Shown here: positions 45,152 through 54,019 of the stretch, piece by piece
Numbering within the stretch: position 1 is the first letter of the stretch
How the letters are laid out: each line of letters opens with the position of its first letter
Source: Pseudoduganella violaceinigra DSM 15887
Lineage (GTDB): Bacteria > Pseudomonadota > Gammaproteobacteria > Burkholderiales > Burkholderiaceae_D
Direction of reading: 5' to 3'
DNA length: 64,000 bases
Assembly (NCBI RefSeq): GCF_000425385.1
Contig: NZ_AUDI01000012.1
Coordinates: 124,001-188,000 of the forward strand
Translations under genes and position numbers: made by a program
The notes under the pieces: model-generated
Database searches by the model: none
What the model saw: only the letters and a program-made list of their open reading frames with translations
Told to the model about the DNA's origin: nothing

Positions 45152-45459
45152 TCTATTTACCTCGTTTCTGGTTTTTTGAGCAGTTCGCTGGGTTGAATTG
45201 GAATTGCACGCCTAAATATTAACGCCGCCGGCCGCATCGCTGTGGGAAGTAAGGCAACAAAATGTAACCCCATGTTTTTGGGTTAATATGGTAAGTTTTT
45301 AACAAAACTTGCGTTAGGACTCACTTTCGGGTTGATTCATAGAGTACAACACGTTACCCTTATGGCGAGGAATCAGATTGACAGGGAGAAACGAAAGCTC
45401 CGGCCCCGGCGCATTGACCCGCCTGAGGCTTGTATTGGATAGGTCGATTTGAGGGAAAG
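45152..45459. other. Noncoding region between divergent genes
   Basis: 308 bp with no supportable gene. It is AT-richer than its surroundings between 45265 and 45310, where two small inverted repeats occur in tandem: TAACCC...GGGTTA (about 45276-45296) and AAGTTT...AAAACTT (about 45303-45320). It must hold the promoters of the glycine-zipper gene (left) and the barstar gene (right). I cannot identify either with confidence. Confidence 0.5.
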
Positions 45460-45858
45460 ATGAGTTTGTTGATAACTGTGCCGCCTAATTTAGTCCAGTC
45501 TATTCGCGCCTTCCGCGTGGCAGAGCTGCAGGACGAGGCAGCGCGCCTGGGGCAGCACTTTTTGTATGCGCATTGCCATGCCGGCCTGACCAAGCAGCAA
45601 GTCCTGGGGATTATTGCCGAGTCTTTCCATATTCCGAAGCCGCACGCCAAGAATTTCGACGCGCTGCGCGAAACCCTGACCGACACCATGGCCAAGGCGG
45701 GCGAGCAAGCCGGCTTCCTGGTCGTGCTCGAGCAATTGCCGAATACGCAAAAGTTTGACCGCGAAGCGCGCGAGTGCCTGCTCGATGTGTTCCGCGATGC
45801 CGCCGACTTCTGGGCTGAAAAGAAAGTACCGTTCCGCGTCTTCTACTCCTTCGAGTAG
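45460..45858 (+). CDS. Barstar-family protein
   Basis: A 132-residue acidic-leaning protein with the barstar (RNase inhibitor) fold signature. A strand/helix with FLYAHCHAGLTKQQVLGIIAESF leads to the conserved HAKNFDALRETLTD, matching the FGxNWDAL-type loop of barstar. A barnase-type RNase gene is not adjacent, so it is an orphan, and its target may be encoded elsewhere or be lost. The ribosome site GAGGGAAAG is good. Confidence 0.8.
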   Translation: MSLLITVPPNLVQSIRAFRVAELQDEAARLGQHFLYAHCHAGLTKQQVLGIIAESFHIPKPHAKNFDALRETLTDTMAKAGEQAGFLVVLEQLPNTQKFDREARECLLDVFRDAADFWAEKKVPFRVFYSFE

Positions 45859-45872
45859 TCCCGATTCCCCTC

Positions 45873-45901
45873 TTGCATAGTTTGCTGCGCAGCAGCATAA
45901 T
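45873..45901 (+). promoter_or_regulatory. Promoter of purN-rsmB
   Basis: TTGCAT (45873-45878), 17 bp, CATAAT (45896-45901). The spacer contains the palindrome GCTGCGCAGC at 45884-45893, a possible operator. Confidence 0.45.
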
Positions 45902-45938
45902 GTCGCGTTGGCTCGCCTGAGCAGGTACAATGGCGGCC

Positions 45939-46547
45939 ATGAAAAACATCGTCATCCTCATTTCCGGACGCGGAAGCAATATGGAAGCGGTGGTCCGTGC
46001 AGCCCAGGCCGAACAATGGCCCGCCCGCATTGCCGCCGTCATCAGCAATAAGGCGGACGCCAAAGGCCTCGAATTCGCGGCCGCGCACGGCATTCCGACC
46101 GCCGTAGTCAGCAACAAGGATTACCCTAGCCGCGAAGCATTTGATGCTGCGCTGCAGGAAGTCATTGACGGCTTCAGCCCCGACCTGGTGGTGCTGGCCG
46201 GTTTCATGCGCATCCTCACGCCGGGCTTCGTCGCCCACTACGAAAACCGTATGCTGAATATCCACCCGTCGCTGCTGCCGCTGTTCCCTGGCTTGCACAC
46301 GCACGAACAGGCGCTGGCATCCGGCGCCGCCACGCACGGCGCCACCGTGCACTTCGTGACCGCCGAGCTGGACCATGGCCCACTGGTGGACCAGGTGTCG
46401 GTGCCCATCCTGCCGGGCGATAGCGCCGATGTCTTGGCGGCGCGCGTGCTGGCGCAGGAACATATGATGTACCCGCGCGCCATCCGCTGGTTCGTCGAAG
46501 GCCGGATGAAGATCGAGGATGGCAAGGTCAATATTGACCGCCACTGA
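45939..46547 (+). CDS. purN: Phosphoribosylglycinamide formyltransferase
   Basis: Transfers formyl from 10-formyl-THF to GAR in step 3 of purine synthesis. The 202-residue protein has the phosphate-binding ISGRGSNMEA, the folate-site HPSLLPLFPGLHTH with the catalytic His, and a later GATVHFVTAELDHGP with the catalytic Asp. An in-frame ATG at 45930 is an alternative. rsmB begins 19 bp later, so they are likely cotranscribed. folD at 3260 supplies its cofactor. Confidence 0.96.
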   Translation: MKNIVILISGRGSNMEAVVRAAQAEQWPARIAAVISNKADAKGLEFAAAHGIPTAVVSNKDYPSREAFDAALQEVIDGFSPDLVVLAGFMRILTPGFVAHYENRMLNIHPSLLPLFPGLHTHEQALASGAATHGATVHFVTAELDHGPLVDQVSVPILPGDSADVLAARVLAQEHMMYPRAIRWFVEGRMKIEDGKVNIDRH

Positions 46548-46566
46548 ACAACTAGAAAGAAATACC

Positions 46567-47859
46567 ATGCGTTTGCCACCATACGTCCTCACCAGCGCTG
46601 AAACCGTGCTGCGTGAAATCATGCGCTTCACCGCGCCCGCCGACACCACCCTGTCGCATTTCTTCAAACTGCACCCGAAGCTGGGCGGCCGCGAGCGCGG
46701 CGCCATCGCCGAATCGGTGTACGCCGTGTTGCGTAACAAGGCCTTCTTCACCGACCGCGCCGAAGCCGGCTCCGGCGGCGCCACCATCCGCCGCCTGGTA
46801 CTGCTGGGCATGGCCGACGCGGTCGGCATCGACGCGCTGCCGGGCCTGTCGGAAGACGAATCCGAATGGCTGAAGCGCCAGCTGGAAATCGACCGCTCGC
46901 TGCTGCACAAATCGATGCGCGCGAATATGCCGAAATGGCTGTTCGACAAGCTCGTTGCCCAGTATGGCGAAGACGAAACCCTGGCCCTGGCCGATGCGCT
47001 GAACACCCCGGCGCCGCTGGACCTGCGCGTCAACGCCATGAAGACCGACCGCGACGCCGTGATCGCCGAACTGGCCAACGCGCCCATCATCGCCGAGCCG
47101 ACCCCATTCGCCCCGCTGGGCCTGCGCCTGAAGAAAAAGCCGGCGCTGCAAAACCTGCCGCTGTTCAAATCGGGCGCCATTGAAGTGCAGGACGAAGGCA
47201 GCCAGCTGCTGGCGCAAATCCTGGGCGCCAAGCGCGGCGAGATGGTGGTCGACTTCTGCGCCGGTGCCGGCGGCAAGACGCTGGCCCTGGGGGCGCAGAT
47301 GCGCAACACCGGCCGCCTGTACGCCTTCGACGTCTCGGAAAAACGCCTGAGCAAGCTGAAGCCGCGCCTGGCGCGCTCCGGCCTGTCGAATGTGCACCCG
47401 GTCGCCATCGCCCACGAAAAGGACGCCAAGGTTAAGCGCCTGGCCAGCAAGATCGACCGCGTACTGGTCGACGCGCCATGCTCGGGCATGGGTACGCTGC
47501 GCCGCAATCCGGACGTGAAATGGCGCCAGCCGGAAAGCGCGATCGGCGAAATGCAGGAAAAGCAGATCTCCATCCTGGACGGTGCCGCGCGCCTGGTGAA
47601 GTCGGGCGGCCGCCTGGTGTACGCCACCTGCTCGCTGCTGGAAGAAGAGAACGACGCCGTCGCCAAGCAATTCATTGACCGCCACCCGGACTTCGAACTG
47701 GTGCCGATGAGCAAAGTGCTGGCCGAGCAGAAGATCGCCAACCTGGAAATGGGCGACTACCTCAAGCTGCTGCCGCACAAGCACCAGACCGACGGCTTCT
47801 TCGCAGCCGTGTTCGAGCGCAAGCCCATGGCCAAGCCGGCCGAGGCCGACGAAGAGTAA
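46567..47859 (+). CDS. rsmB: 16S rRNA m5C methyltransferase, RsmB/NOL1 family
   Basis: A 430-residue SAM-dependent rRNA cytosine methyltransferase. The N-terminal NusB-like/RNA-binding part is followed by a Rossmann domain with VDFCAGAGGKTLAL (motif I). The catalytic Cys pair is in DAPCSGMGTLRRNPDVKW and YATCSLLEEEN. The end (QTDGFFAAVFERK) is typical. Whether the target is C967 (RsmB) or another site cannot be settled from sequence alone. Second gene after purN. Confidence 0.88.
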   Translation: MRLPPYVLTSAETVLREIMRFTAPADTTLSHFFKLHPKLGGRERGAIAESVYAVLRNKAFFTDRAEAGSGGATIRRLVLLGMADAVGIDALPGLSEDESEWLKRQLEIDRSLLHKSMRANMPKWLFDKLVAQYGEDETLALADALNTPAPLDLRVNAMKTDRDAVIAELANAPIIAEPTPFAPLGLRLKKKPALQNLPLFKSGAIEVQDEGSQLLAQILGAKRGEMVVDFCAGAGGKTLALGAQMRNTGRLYAFDVSEKRLSKLKPRLARSGLSNVHPVAIAHEKDAKVKRLASKIDRVLVDAPCSGMGTLRRNPDVKWRQPESAIGEMQEKQISILDGAARLVKSGGRLVYATCSLLEEENDAVAKQFIDRHPDFELVPMSKVLAEQKIANLEMGDYLKLLPHKHQTDGFFAAVFERKPMAKPAEADEE

Positions 47860-47871
47860 TTACTGTCCAGC

Positions 47872-47910
47872 CCGTGGCAACCTTGGGGTCAGGCTCTTTG
47901 CTTGCCACGG
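47872..47910. repeat. REP-like hairpin with TGGGGTCAGG core
   Basis: Arms CCGTGGCAA and TTGCCACGG (9 bp, perfect) enclose CCTTGGGGTCAGGCTCTTTGC. The layout and loop core match the two repeats at the RAYT gene (CCTGGGGTCAGG), while the arms are different. It lies between rsmB and the MscS gene. Confidence 0.6.
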
Positions 47911-47937
47911 ACCGAACCATAAGGAGGATGCCAAACG

Positions 47938-49236
47938 ATGCCGTTGGCGAATTTGCTGAGTGATTTGTTGGGGGACTTGCGCGATCCGAGCCTGGTGTGG
48001 CAGGGCGGGGCGATCATGCTGTCGATCTTGCTGGGCTGGACTTTGTCGCGCTTCCTGCGCCGCGGCGTCGAGGCGCGCACGGCGAACAACCATGTGGCAC
48101 GCTTCGGAGTCGAGAGCTTCGGCCGCGTGGTCGGGCCGCTGGCCATCGTCGCCTTGCTGTGGCTCTCGCAGAAATTGCTGGGCCGCTGGTACCACACCAA
48201 TCTGTTCAAGCTGGCGCTGCCAATCTTCAGCTCGCTTGCCGTCATCCGCTTCGGCTTTTACCTGCTGCGCCGCGTGTTCGCGCGCGGCGGCGTGGTGGGC
48301 GAGGGCATGCAAACCATCGAGAAGGTGTTCCAGCTGCTGGTGTGGCTGGCCTTCGTGTTCTATATCACCGGTTTTTACCAGGACATCTTCGACTTCCTCG
48401 ACGACACGCTGATCCCGCTCGGCAAGCACAAGGTCTCGATTTCCACCATCCTGCAGGCCGCCGTTTCCGTCGTGGTGCTGCTGTTGCTGGCGATGTGGGC
48501 CGGCGCGGCGCTCGAAGAGCGCTTGATGAACCTGCATAATATGCATTCCAACCTGCGCGTCGTGCTGGCGCGCATGGGGCGCGCGCTGCTGATCCTGGTG
48601 GCGGTGCTGGTCAGCCTGTCGCTGGTGGGGATCGACTTGACGGTGCTGTCGGTGTTTGGCGGCGCCCTGGGTGTCGGCCTTGGCCTGGGCTTGCAGAAGA
48701 TCGCCAGCAATTATGTGTCGGGCTTTATCATCCTGCTCGACCGCAGCCTAACCATCGGCAATGTCATCACCGTCGACAAGTACAGCGGTCAGGTCACGCA
48801 GATCAATACCCGCTATACCGTGCTGCAGGGCGCCGACGGCGTCGAGTCCATCGTGCCGAACGAGATGCTGGTGTCGGGCGCGGTGCAGAATTCTTCGCTG
48901 ACCAATCCGGCCGTGGTGATTGTCACGCGCGTCACGGTCGGCTACGAGTCCGATGTCGACTTCGTGCTCAAGCTGATCGAAGATGCCGCCCTCACCATCG
49001 AGCGCGTGATGAAGGACAAGCCGCCCTCCGGCATGCTGCAGGCCTTCGGTGCCGATGGCCTGGAACTGGCGCTGGCTTTCTGGATCAATGATCCGGAAAA
49101 TGGCCGCGGCGGCGTGACTTCGGATGTCAATCGTGCAATCTGGAAGGCTTTGAAAGAAAATAATATTGCTGTACCGTTCCCGCAACGCGAGGTGCGCCTG
49201 CTAGGCCCTCTGCCGGAGCATCTGCCTAATAAATAA
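47938..49236 (+). CDS. MscS-family mechanosensitive channel
   Basis: A 432-residue inner-membrane channel with several TM helices in residues 1-215. The pore-lining TM3 and beta domain follow, with VFGGALGVGLGLGLQKIASNYVSGFIILLDRSL, the MscS pore signature, at about 238-272, and the VEVNTRYTVL-like beta domain. It probably releases solutes on hypo-osmotic shock. The ribosome site AAGGAGG lies 10 bp before the ATG. A REP-like hairpin precedes it. Confidence 0.93.
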   Translation: MPLANLLSDLLGDLRDPSLVWQGGAIMLSILLGWTLSRFLRRGVEARTANNHVARFGVESFGRVVGPLAIVALLWLSQKLLGRWYHTNLFKLALPIFSSLAVIRFGFYLLRRVFARGGVVGEGMQTIEKVFQLLVWLAFVFYITGFYQDIFDFLDDTLIPLGKHKVSISTILQAAVSVVVLLLLAMWAGAALEERLMNLHNMHSNLRVVLARMGRALLILVAVLVSLSLVGIDLTVLSVFGGALGVGLGLGLQKIASNYVSGFIILLDRSLTIGNVITVDKYSGQVTQINTRYTVLQGADGVESIVPNEMLVSGAVQNSSLTNPAVVIVTRVTVGYESDVDFVLKLIEDAALTIERVMKDKPPSGMLQAFGADGLELALAFWINDPENGRGGVTSDVNRAIWKALKENNIAVPFPQREVRLLGPLPEHLPNK

Positions 49237-49320
49237 TCAGTTCCTAAGGGAAAACCTTCCTCAAATCACTGTCGAATGCGCGTACAATTGCGCCTATTCG
49301 TGGCCTCATTTGGAGTTGTA

Positions 49321-50517
49321 ATGGATTTAAGCGCAGTTCTCGATTTCATCAGTAATGGCGTGACCGGCCTCGGCGTTTGGGGCACGGTGGCGGCAACGCT
49401 GATCCTGACCCATATCACCATCGCCAGCGTGACGATCTTCCTGCATCGCCACCAGGCGCACCGTGCATTGGAATTGCACGCGATTCCTTCGCACTTCTTC
49501 CGCTTCTGGCTGTGGTTGACCACCGGCCAGGTGACCAAGGAGTGGGCCGCGATCCACCGCAAGCACCACGCCAAGTGCGATACCGAAGAAGATCCGCACA
49601 GCCCGGTGACCAAAGGCATCAAGAAGGTATTCTGGGAAGGCGCCGAGCTGTACCGCGCTGAATCGAAGAACAAGGAAACCATGGAGAAGTATGGCCACGG
49701 CACGCCGGACGACTGGATCGAGAAGAACCTGTACTCGCGCTTCAGCTGGCAGGGCGTGGCACTGATGCTGATCCTGGACATGATCCTGTTCGGCGCCAAG
49801 GGCATTACCGTGTGGGCCGTGCAGATGCTGTGGATCCCCGTGACCGCCGCCGGCATCATCAACGGTATCGGCCACTGGTGGGGCTACCGCAATTACGATT
49901 GCGCCGATGCCGCCACCAACATCGTCCCTTGGGGCATCATCATCGGCGGTGAAGAGCTGCACAACAACCACCACACCTACGCCACCTCGGCCAAGCTGTC
50001 GTCCAAATGGTATGAGTTCGACATCGGCTGGGGCTATATCCGCGCCATGGAAATGGTTGGCCTGGCCAAAGTGAAGAAGATGCCGCCGAAGCCGAAATTC
50101 GACACCGCCAAGGTGAAGGCCGACTTCGACACCCTGCAGTCCGTGATCGCCAACCGCTACGACGTGATGGCCAAATACGCCAAGTCGGTCAAGCACGCCT
50201 GGAAGGAAGAGCTGGCGCAACTGAAGGACAAGGCGCAGCTGGAATCGCGCTTCCTGAAGTCGTCCCGCAAGCTGCTGCAGCGCGAGCCGGGCAAGCTGGC
50301 GGCGCCGCAACAGCAGCAGCTGGTGGAACTGTTCCAGCACTCGAAGGCGCTGGAAACCATGCACAATATGCGTGTGGAGCTGGGCGTGCTGTGGGAGCGT
50401 TCGCACTTTACGCGTGATGAGCTGGTGCAGAAATTGCAAGACTGGTGCGAGCGCGCGGAAGCGTCGGGCATCAAGTCCTTGCAGGAATTCTCGCTGCGCC
50501 TGCGCAGCTACGCCTAA
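49321..50517 (+). CDS. Acyl-lipid/acyl-CoA fatty-acid desaturase (DesA-like)
   Basis: A 398-residue integral-membrane di-iron desaturase. The three His boxes are HRHQAHR (about residue 40), HRKHHA (about 80) and HNNHHT (about 216). Four TM helices surround them. A C-terminal cytosolic helical extension of about 130 residues follows (from KVKADFDTLQS onward), as in P. aeruginosa DesA. It probably introduces the delta-9 double bond for membrane fluidity. A terminator follows directly. Confidence 0.92.
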   Translation: MDLSAVLDFISNGVTGLGVWGTVAATLILTHITIASVTIFLHRHQAHRALELHAIPSHFFRFWLWLTTGQVTKEWAAIHRKHHAKCDTEEDPHSPVTKGIKKVFWEGAELYRAESKNKETMEKYGHGTPDDWIEKNLYSRFSWQGVALMLILDMILFGAKGITVWAVQMLWIPVTAAGIINGIGHWWGYRNYDCADAATNIVPWGIIIGGEELHNNHHTYATSAKLSSKWYEFDIGWGYIRAMEMVGLAKVKKMPPKPKFDTAKVKADFDTLQSVIANRYDVMAKYAKSVKHAWKEELAQLKDKAQLESRFLKSSRKLLQREPGKLAAPQQQQLVELFQHSKALETMHNMRVELGVLWERSHFTRDELVQKLQDWCERAEASGIKSLQEFSLRLRSYA

Positions 50518-50540
50518 TACGCAACACACTTTCCAGCAAG

Positions 50541-50563
50541 ACGGCCCTTCGGGGCCGTTTTGC
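50541..50563 (+). terminator. Terminator of the desaturase gene
   Basis: Stem ACGGCCC/GGGCCGT followed by TTTTGC. Confidence 0.7.
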
Positions 50564-50610
50564 ATTATGCTCTCTGTTTCTTTGTGGAAAATAATTGGAT
50601 GGAGGCAACT

Positions 50611-51090
50611 TTGAAACGCTTACTTTTGCCGCTGGCGCTGATGCTGGCGGGCAGTGCACACGCGGCGTCCTGGCAAATCAAACCGGAGGGCCTGGGCCCG
50701 TACAAGGTTGGCGCGCGCTACGAAAACCTGGGCACCACCTTCGGCGGCCTGGAGGCGGACAAGATGATCTCGGACGACAAGAACTGCCGCGTGGCCCGTT
50801 CGAAGCGCTATCCGACCGTGGAAGTGACCTTCGTGCGCAAGGTCGTGGCGCGGGTCGACGTGTCCGGCGGCTATGGCACCGAGCGCAATATCAAGATCGG
50901 CGATCCGGCTTCCAAGCTGGTGCGCGTGTATGGCGACGCGGTGAGGCCGCATCCCCAGCATGAGGATTGGCTGATGGTGGAAACGGGCGACCGCGAACTG
51001 GCCATCCGCTACATGATGAATGACGGCAAGGTGGCCGCCATCCACGCCGGCAAGCGCCTGCAGCTGCAAACGCTGGAAGGCTGCAAATAA
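50611..51090 (+). CDS. Secreted hypothetical protein
   Basis: A 159-residue protein read from a TTG start. GGAGG lies 5 bases before this TTG, and the resulting N terminus (MKRLLLPLALMLAGSAHA) is a clean signal peptide. The upstream ATG at 50599 has no ribosome site and spoils the signal. The mature part has one Cys near the middle and one at the end (NCRVARSK, LEGCK), which may form a disulfide. Function unknown. A bidirectional terminator separates it from rpmG. Confidence 0.65.
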   Translation: MKRLLLPLALMLAGSAHAASWQIKPEGLGPYKVGARYENLGTTFGGLEADKMISDDKNCRVARSKRYPTVEVTFVRKVVARVDVSGGYGTERNIKIGDPASKLVRVYGDAVRPHPQHEDWLMVETGDRELAIRYMMNDGKVAAIHAGKRLQLQTLEGCK

Positions 51091-51117
51091 AAAAACCGCC
51101 CGGAAGGGCGGTTTTTT
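51088..51117. terminator. Bidirectional terminator
   Basis: Stem CCGCCC/GGGCGG with a GGAA loop, A-run before and T-run after, between two convergent units. Confidence 0.85.
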
Positions 51118-51135
51118 GTTCGAACCGAAGATCGA

Positions 51136-51303
51136 TTACTTGATCTTGGTTTCCTTGTACATCACGTGCTTGCGTGCTTTAGGATCGAACTTCATGATTT
51201 CCATTTTGGAAGGCATGGTGCGCTTGTTCTTGGTCGTGGTGTAGAAGTGACCAGTACCAGCGGTCGATTCCAGCTTGATCTTGTCGCGGCCAGTTTTTGC
51301 CAT
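51136..51303 (-). CDS. rpmG: 50S ribosomal protein L33
   Basis: A 55-residue ribosomal protein starting [20 protein letters not shown] and ending in a Lys-rich tail ([11 protein letters not shown]). It lacks the CxxC zinc ribbons and so is the zinc-independent type. It follows rpmB by 14 bp and is transcribed with it. Confidence 0.97.
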   Translation of the reverse strand: MAKTGRDKIKLESTAGTGHFYTTTKNKRTMPSKMEIMKFDPKARKHVMYKETKIK

Positions 51304-51317
51304 GATTCAGCTCCCTA

Positions 51318-51554
51318 TTAAACTTTCTCGCCACGTGCACGCATGTCGGCCAGGACGGCGTCGATGCCGACCTTGTCGATTACGCGCAGACCGGCGTTAG
51401 ACAGACGCAGGGAGACCCAGCGGTTTTCAGATTCAACAAAAATACGACGGTTCTGCAGGTTAGGCAGGAAACGACGTTTGGTTTTGTTGTTTGCGTGGGA
51501 AACATTGTTGCCGACCATCGGCTTCTTCCCAGTAACTTGGCAAACACGTGCCAT
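51318..51554 (-). CDS. rpmB: 50S ribosomal protein L28
   Basis: A 78-residue L28 opening [20 protein letters not shown] with the family [13 protein letters not shown] segment. It has its own strong promoter at 51595-51623. radC lies upstream on the same strand, the standard proteobacterial order. Confidence 0.98.
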   Translation of the reverse strand: MARVCQVTGKKPMVGNNVSHANNKTKRRFLPNLQNRRIFVESENRWVSLRLSNAGLRVIDKVGIDAVLADMRARGEKV

Positions 51555-51594
51555 GGCACACTCCTTGAATTACTTCCGAATTTGGAAAAACAAG

Positions 51595-51623
51595 AGTATA
51601 TGGAATTTCCTGAGCTTTTTCAA
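51595..51623 (-). promoter_or_regulatory. Promoter of rpmB-rpmG
   Basis: On the minus strand, TTGAAA, 17 bp, TATACT. The 127-bp gap to radC is otherwise AT-rich with no gene. Confidence 0.65.
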
Positions 51624-51681
51624 GCACTTGCGAAAAACAATTGTGTCATGTGAAAATCGATTAATTTAACATTTGTAAAAG

Positions 51682-52383
51682 CTAGATTTGACCGTGTTCG
51701 GCGAAGGAATGGACTTGGTGTCCGGCCACCACAAAATGGTCGAGGATGCGGATATCCACCAGGGCCAGCGCCTGCACCAGCGCCCTGGTCAGCAGCAGGT
51801 CCGATTCGCTGGGTTCGGGCGTGCCGGACGGGTGGTTATGCACCAGCATCAGCCCGGCGGCGTTGTAGGCCAGCGCCTCGCGCACCACTTCGCGCGGGTA
51901 GACCGAGGTATGGGTCAGGGTGCCGCGGAACAGTTCGCGCGCCTCGATCAGGCGGTTTTTCACGTCCAGGAACAGGACGTGGAACGATTCATACGGCTTG
52001 CCGCGCATGCGCAGGCTGAGGAATTCGCGCACCGCCTGCGGCGAACCCAGCACGTGGCGCTCGGCCAGCTGTTCGGCGATGGCGCGCCGCGCCAGCTCCA
52101 TGGTGGCCTGCAATTGCGCGTATTTGGCCGCGCCCAGCCCGGGCACGACGCAAAATTCCGTCAGCGAAGCGGCCAGTAGCGCGTGCAGGGAGCCGAAGCG
52201 GTTGAGTGCATCGCGCGCCAGCGCCACGGCATCCTTGCCGGGAATGCCGGTGCGCAGGAAAACCGCCAGCAATTCCGCATCCGACAGCGATGCCGCGCCT
52301 TGCCGTATCAACCGTTCACGCGGCCGCTCGCTGGCCGGCCAGTCTGGAATCGCCATTCCCGCCTCCGCTTGCAAAGTATGCAT
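51682..52383 (-). CDS. radC: RadC family JAMM protein
   Basis: A 233-residue protein. It has an N-terminal helix-hairpin-helix-like region and a C-terminal JAMM/MPN metal site [14 protein letters not shown] with upstream [12 protein letters not shown]. It is linked historically to DNA repair, but its role is unsettled. It is followed by rpmB and rpmG. Confidence 0.93.
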   Translation of the reverse strand: MHTLQAEAGMAIPDWPASERPRERLIRQGAASLSDAELLAVFLRTGIPGKDAVALARDALNRFGSLHALLAASLTEFCVVPGLGAAKYAQLQATMELARRAIAEQLAERHVLGSPQAVREFLSLRMRGKPYESFHVLFLDVKNRLIEARELFRGTLTHTSVYPREVVREALAYNAAGLMLVHNHPSGTPEPSESDLLLTRALVQALALVDIRILDHFVVAGHQVHSFAEHGQI

Positions 52384-52435
52384 TGTCCGGTGCGGCGGCG
52401 GACGGCGCCTTGAAGCGCCTCAAGCCTGCTGCTGA

Positions 52436-53446
52436 TTATTGCGGCGGCCGGTAGACCACCGTGTTGTCGATGGCGTACAAGTAGCAGTGCTGCCGGTATT
52501 CCTTTTCGCAGCGCTTGATGGCCCGTTCGGACGGTTCGCGCGGTGCGCCTTGGTCCTGCGGCGCCAGGCTCCAGGTTTGCCAGGTCTGCCCGTCGTCGCT
52601 GATGGCAAAGGCGCGCGGCAGGGGCGCGGCCAGGAAGCGCTTGTAAGCCGCTTCCGGTCCGGCGCCCGCCGCCACCCGCTTGAATTTTGCCAGGTCGTCA
52701 ATCTCGGCGTAGCCGGACGCCTGCAGGCCGGGCCGCGCCGCAGGGCTCACCGGCAGGGGCGGGCTGGCGGCCGCCTTGGCGGCTTTGCGCGCATCGGCCC
52801 GCGCCATCCAGGCGGCGTGGCGTTCGGCCAGTCCTTTGGCGAGCAGGATGGGCCGGGCCAGGTTCAGGTTTTGCGCGTTTTCGTAGCCGGCCGTGCTGAT
52901 GCCGATCAGGCGCCCGTTTTCGTCGAATACGCCGCCGCCGCTGGAGCCTGGCGAAATCGGGGCGCTGATCTGTATCCACGCCAGCCTGCCCTTGCCATCC
53001 TTGCGCAGGGCGGAAATCAGGCCGTCGCTCAGCGTCAGCTCCAGGCCGCGCGGGTTGCCCAGCGCGTAGATGCGGCTGCCGACCGCCAGGCGGTCGCTGT
53101 CGCCTTGCTCCACCGCCGGGGCGTCCAGGCCTTTTGCCGTGACCTGGCAGAGATCGTTGTCCGGGTCGGCGTACTGCAGCACGATGCCGAAGCTGCGGTT
53201 GTCCTGCTGCACGGTCGCGCCATAGCTGCCCAGCAGGACGTGGCAGTTGGTCAGCAGCGTTTCGCGGCCGATCACCACGGCGCTGCCCTGGCCATAGGGC
53301 TTGCCCTGCTTGTCGAAGGTATTCACCCGCCATACGCTGGGGGCCAGCCTGGCGTACAACTGGTCGGCCGGCAGGGCGCGGGCGGCGTCGGGGAGGGCGG
53401 CCAACAGCAGGCCGGCGCAAGCGGGCAACAGGCGGGAAAGGGGCAT
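52436..53446 (-). CDS. Exported trypsin-like serine protease
   Basis: A 336-residue protein with a signal peptide (to about residue 24). A chymotrypsin-fold domain follows with His in TNCHVLLG, Asp in PDNDLCQV and nucleophile Ser in SPGSSGGGVFD. The C-terminal 110 residues carry no PDZ domain but a Cys-bearing region (AIKRCEKEYRQHCYLYAID). It probably works in the periplasm. It is a DegP relative without PDZ. Probably a single-gene unit. Confidence 0.88.
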   Translation of the reverse strand: MPLSRLLPACAGLLLAALPDAARALPADQLYARLAPSVWRVNTFDKQGKPYGQGSAVVIGRETLLTNCHVLLGSYGATVQQDNRSFGIVLQYADPDNDLCQVTAKGLDAPAVEQGDSDRLAVGSRIYALGNPRGLELTLSDGLISALRKDGKGRLAWIQISAPISPGSSGGGVFDENGRLIGISTAGYENAQNLNLARPILLAKGLAERHAAWMARADARKAAKAAASPPLPVSPAARPGLQASGYAEIDDLAKFKRVAAGAGPEAAYKRFLAAPLPRAFAISDDGQTWQTWSLAPQDQGAPREPSERAIKRCEKEYRQHCYLYAIDNTVVYRPPQ

Positions 53447-53571
53447 GGCAAGCTTTCGTGATGGCGATAGTGAATATTATTATTTTCGCATCATTAAAAT
53501 CAACTGCCGAATGGGCAGGGCGCCAGCCAAGGCTTTACAATACCGCTTTGCCCGTCACCAGAGTTGTTTCC

Positions 53572-54015
53572 ATGTCTAACGTTGTCACCGCTTCGGCCTA
53601 CCTTACCCTGCAATACCGCCTCGCCTCCATGGATGGCGTGAATATCGTCTCCACCTTTGAAGGCAATCCTGCCACGCTGATGCTGGGCCAGGGCCAGCTG
53701 GCGCCGAACCTGGAAGCGCTGCTGATCGGCCTGCCGGAAGGCACCCACAAGGTATTCGAACTGGCGCCCGGCGAAGCCTTCGGCCCGCGCAACCCCGACC
53801 TGGTGCAGGCCGTGACCCGCGCCACGCTGGAGGAAAACTCCGATCCGGACAATGAATACAAGATCGGCGACCTGGTGGACTTCGCGGCGCCCAAGGGCGG
53901 CCGCTTCGCCGGCGTCTTGCGCGAACTGCGCGACGACGTCGCCATTTTCGACTTCAACCACCCGCTGGCCGGCCAGCCGGTCAAGTTTGAAGTCAACATC
54001 ATCTCGGTGCTGTAA
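53572..54015 (+). CDS. fkpB: FKBP-type peptidyl-prolyl isomerase (SlpA/FkpB)
   Basis: A 147-residue SlyD/FkpB-type isomerase with the FKBP core split by an insert-in-flap. [19 protein letters not shown] is the FKBP loop signature. It is followed after 4 bp by ispH, the conserved fkpB-ispH pair. A longer in-frame extension to 53458 runs into the divergent protease promoter and lacks a ribosome site. Confidence 0.92.
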   Translation: MSNVVTASAYLTLQYRLASMDGVNIVSTFEGNPATLMLGQGQLAPNLEALLIGLPEGTHKVFELAPGEAFGPRNPDLVQAVTRATLEENSDPDNEYKIGDLVDFAAPKGGRFAGVLRELRDDVAIFDFNHPLAGQPVKFEVNIISVL

Positions 54016-54019
54016 GACT

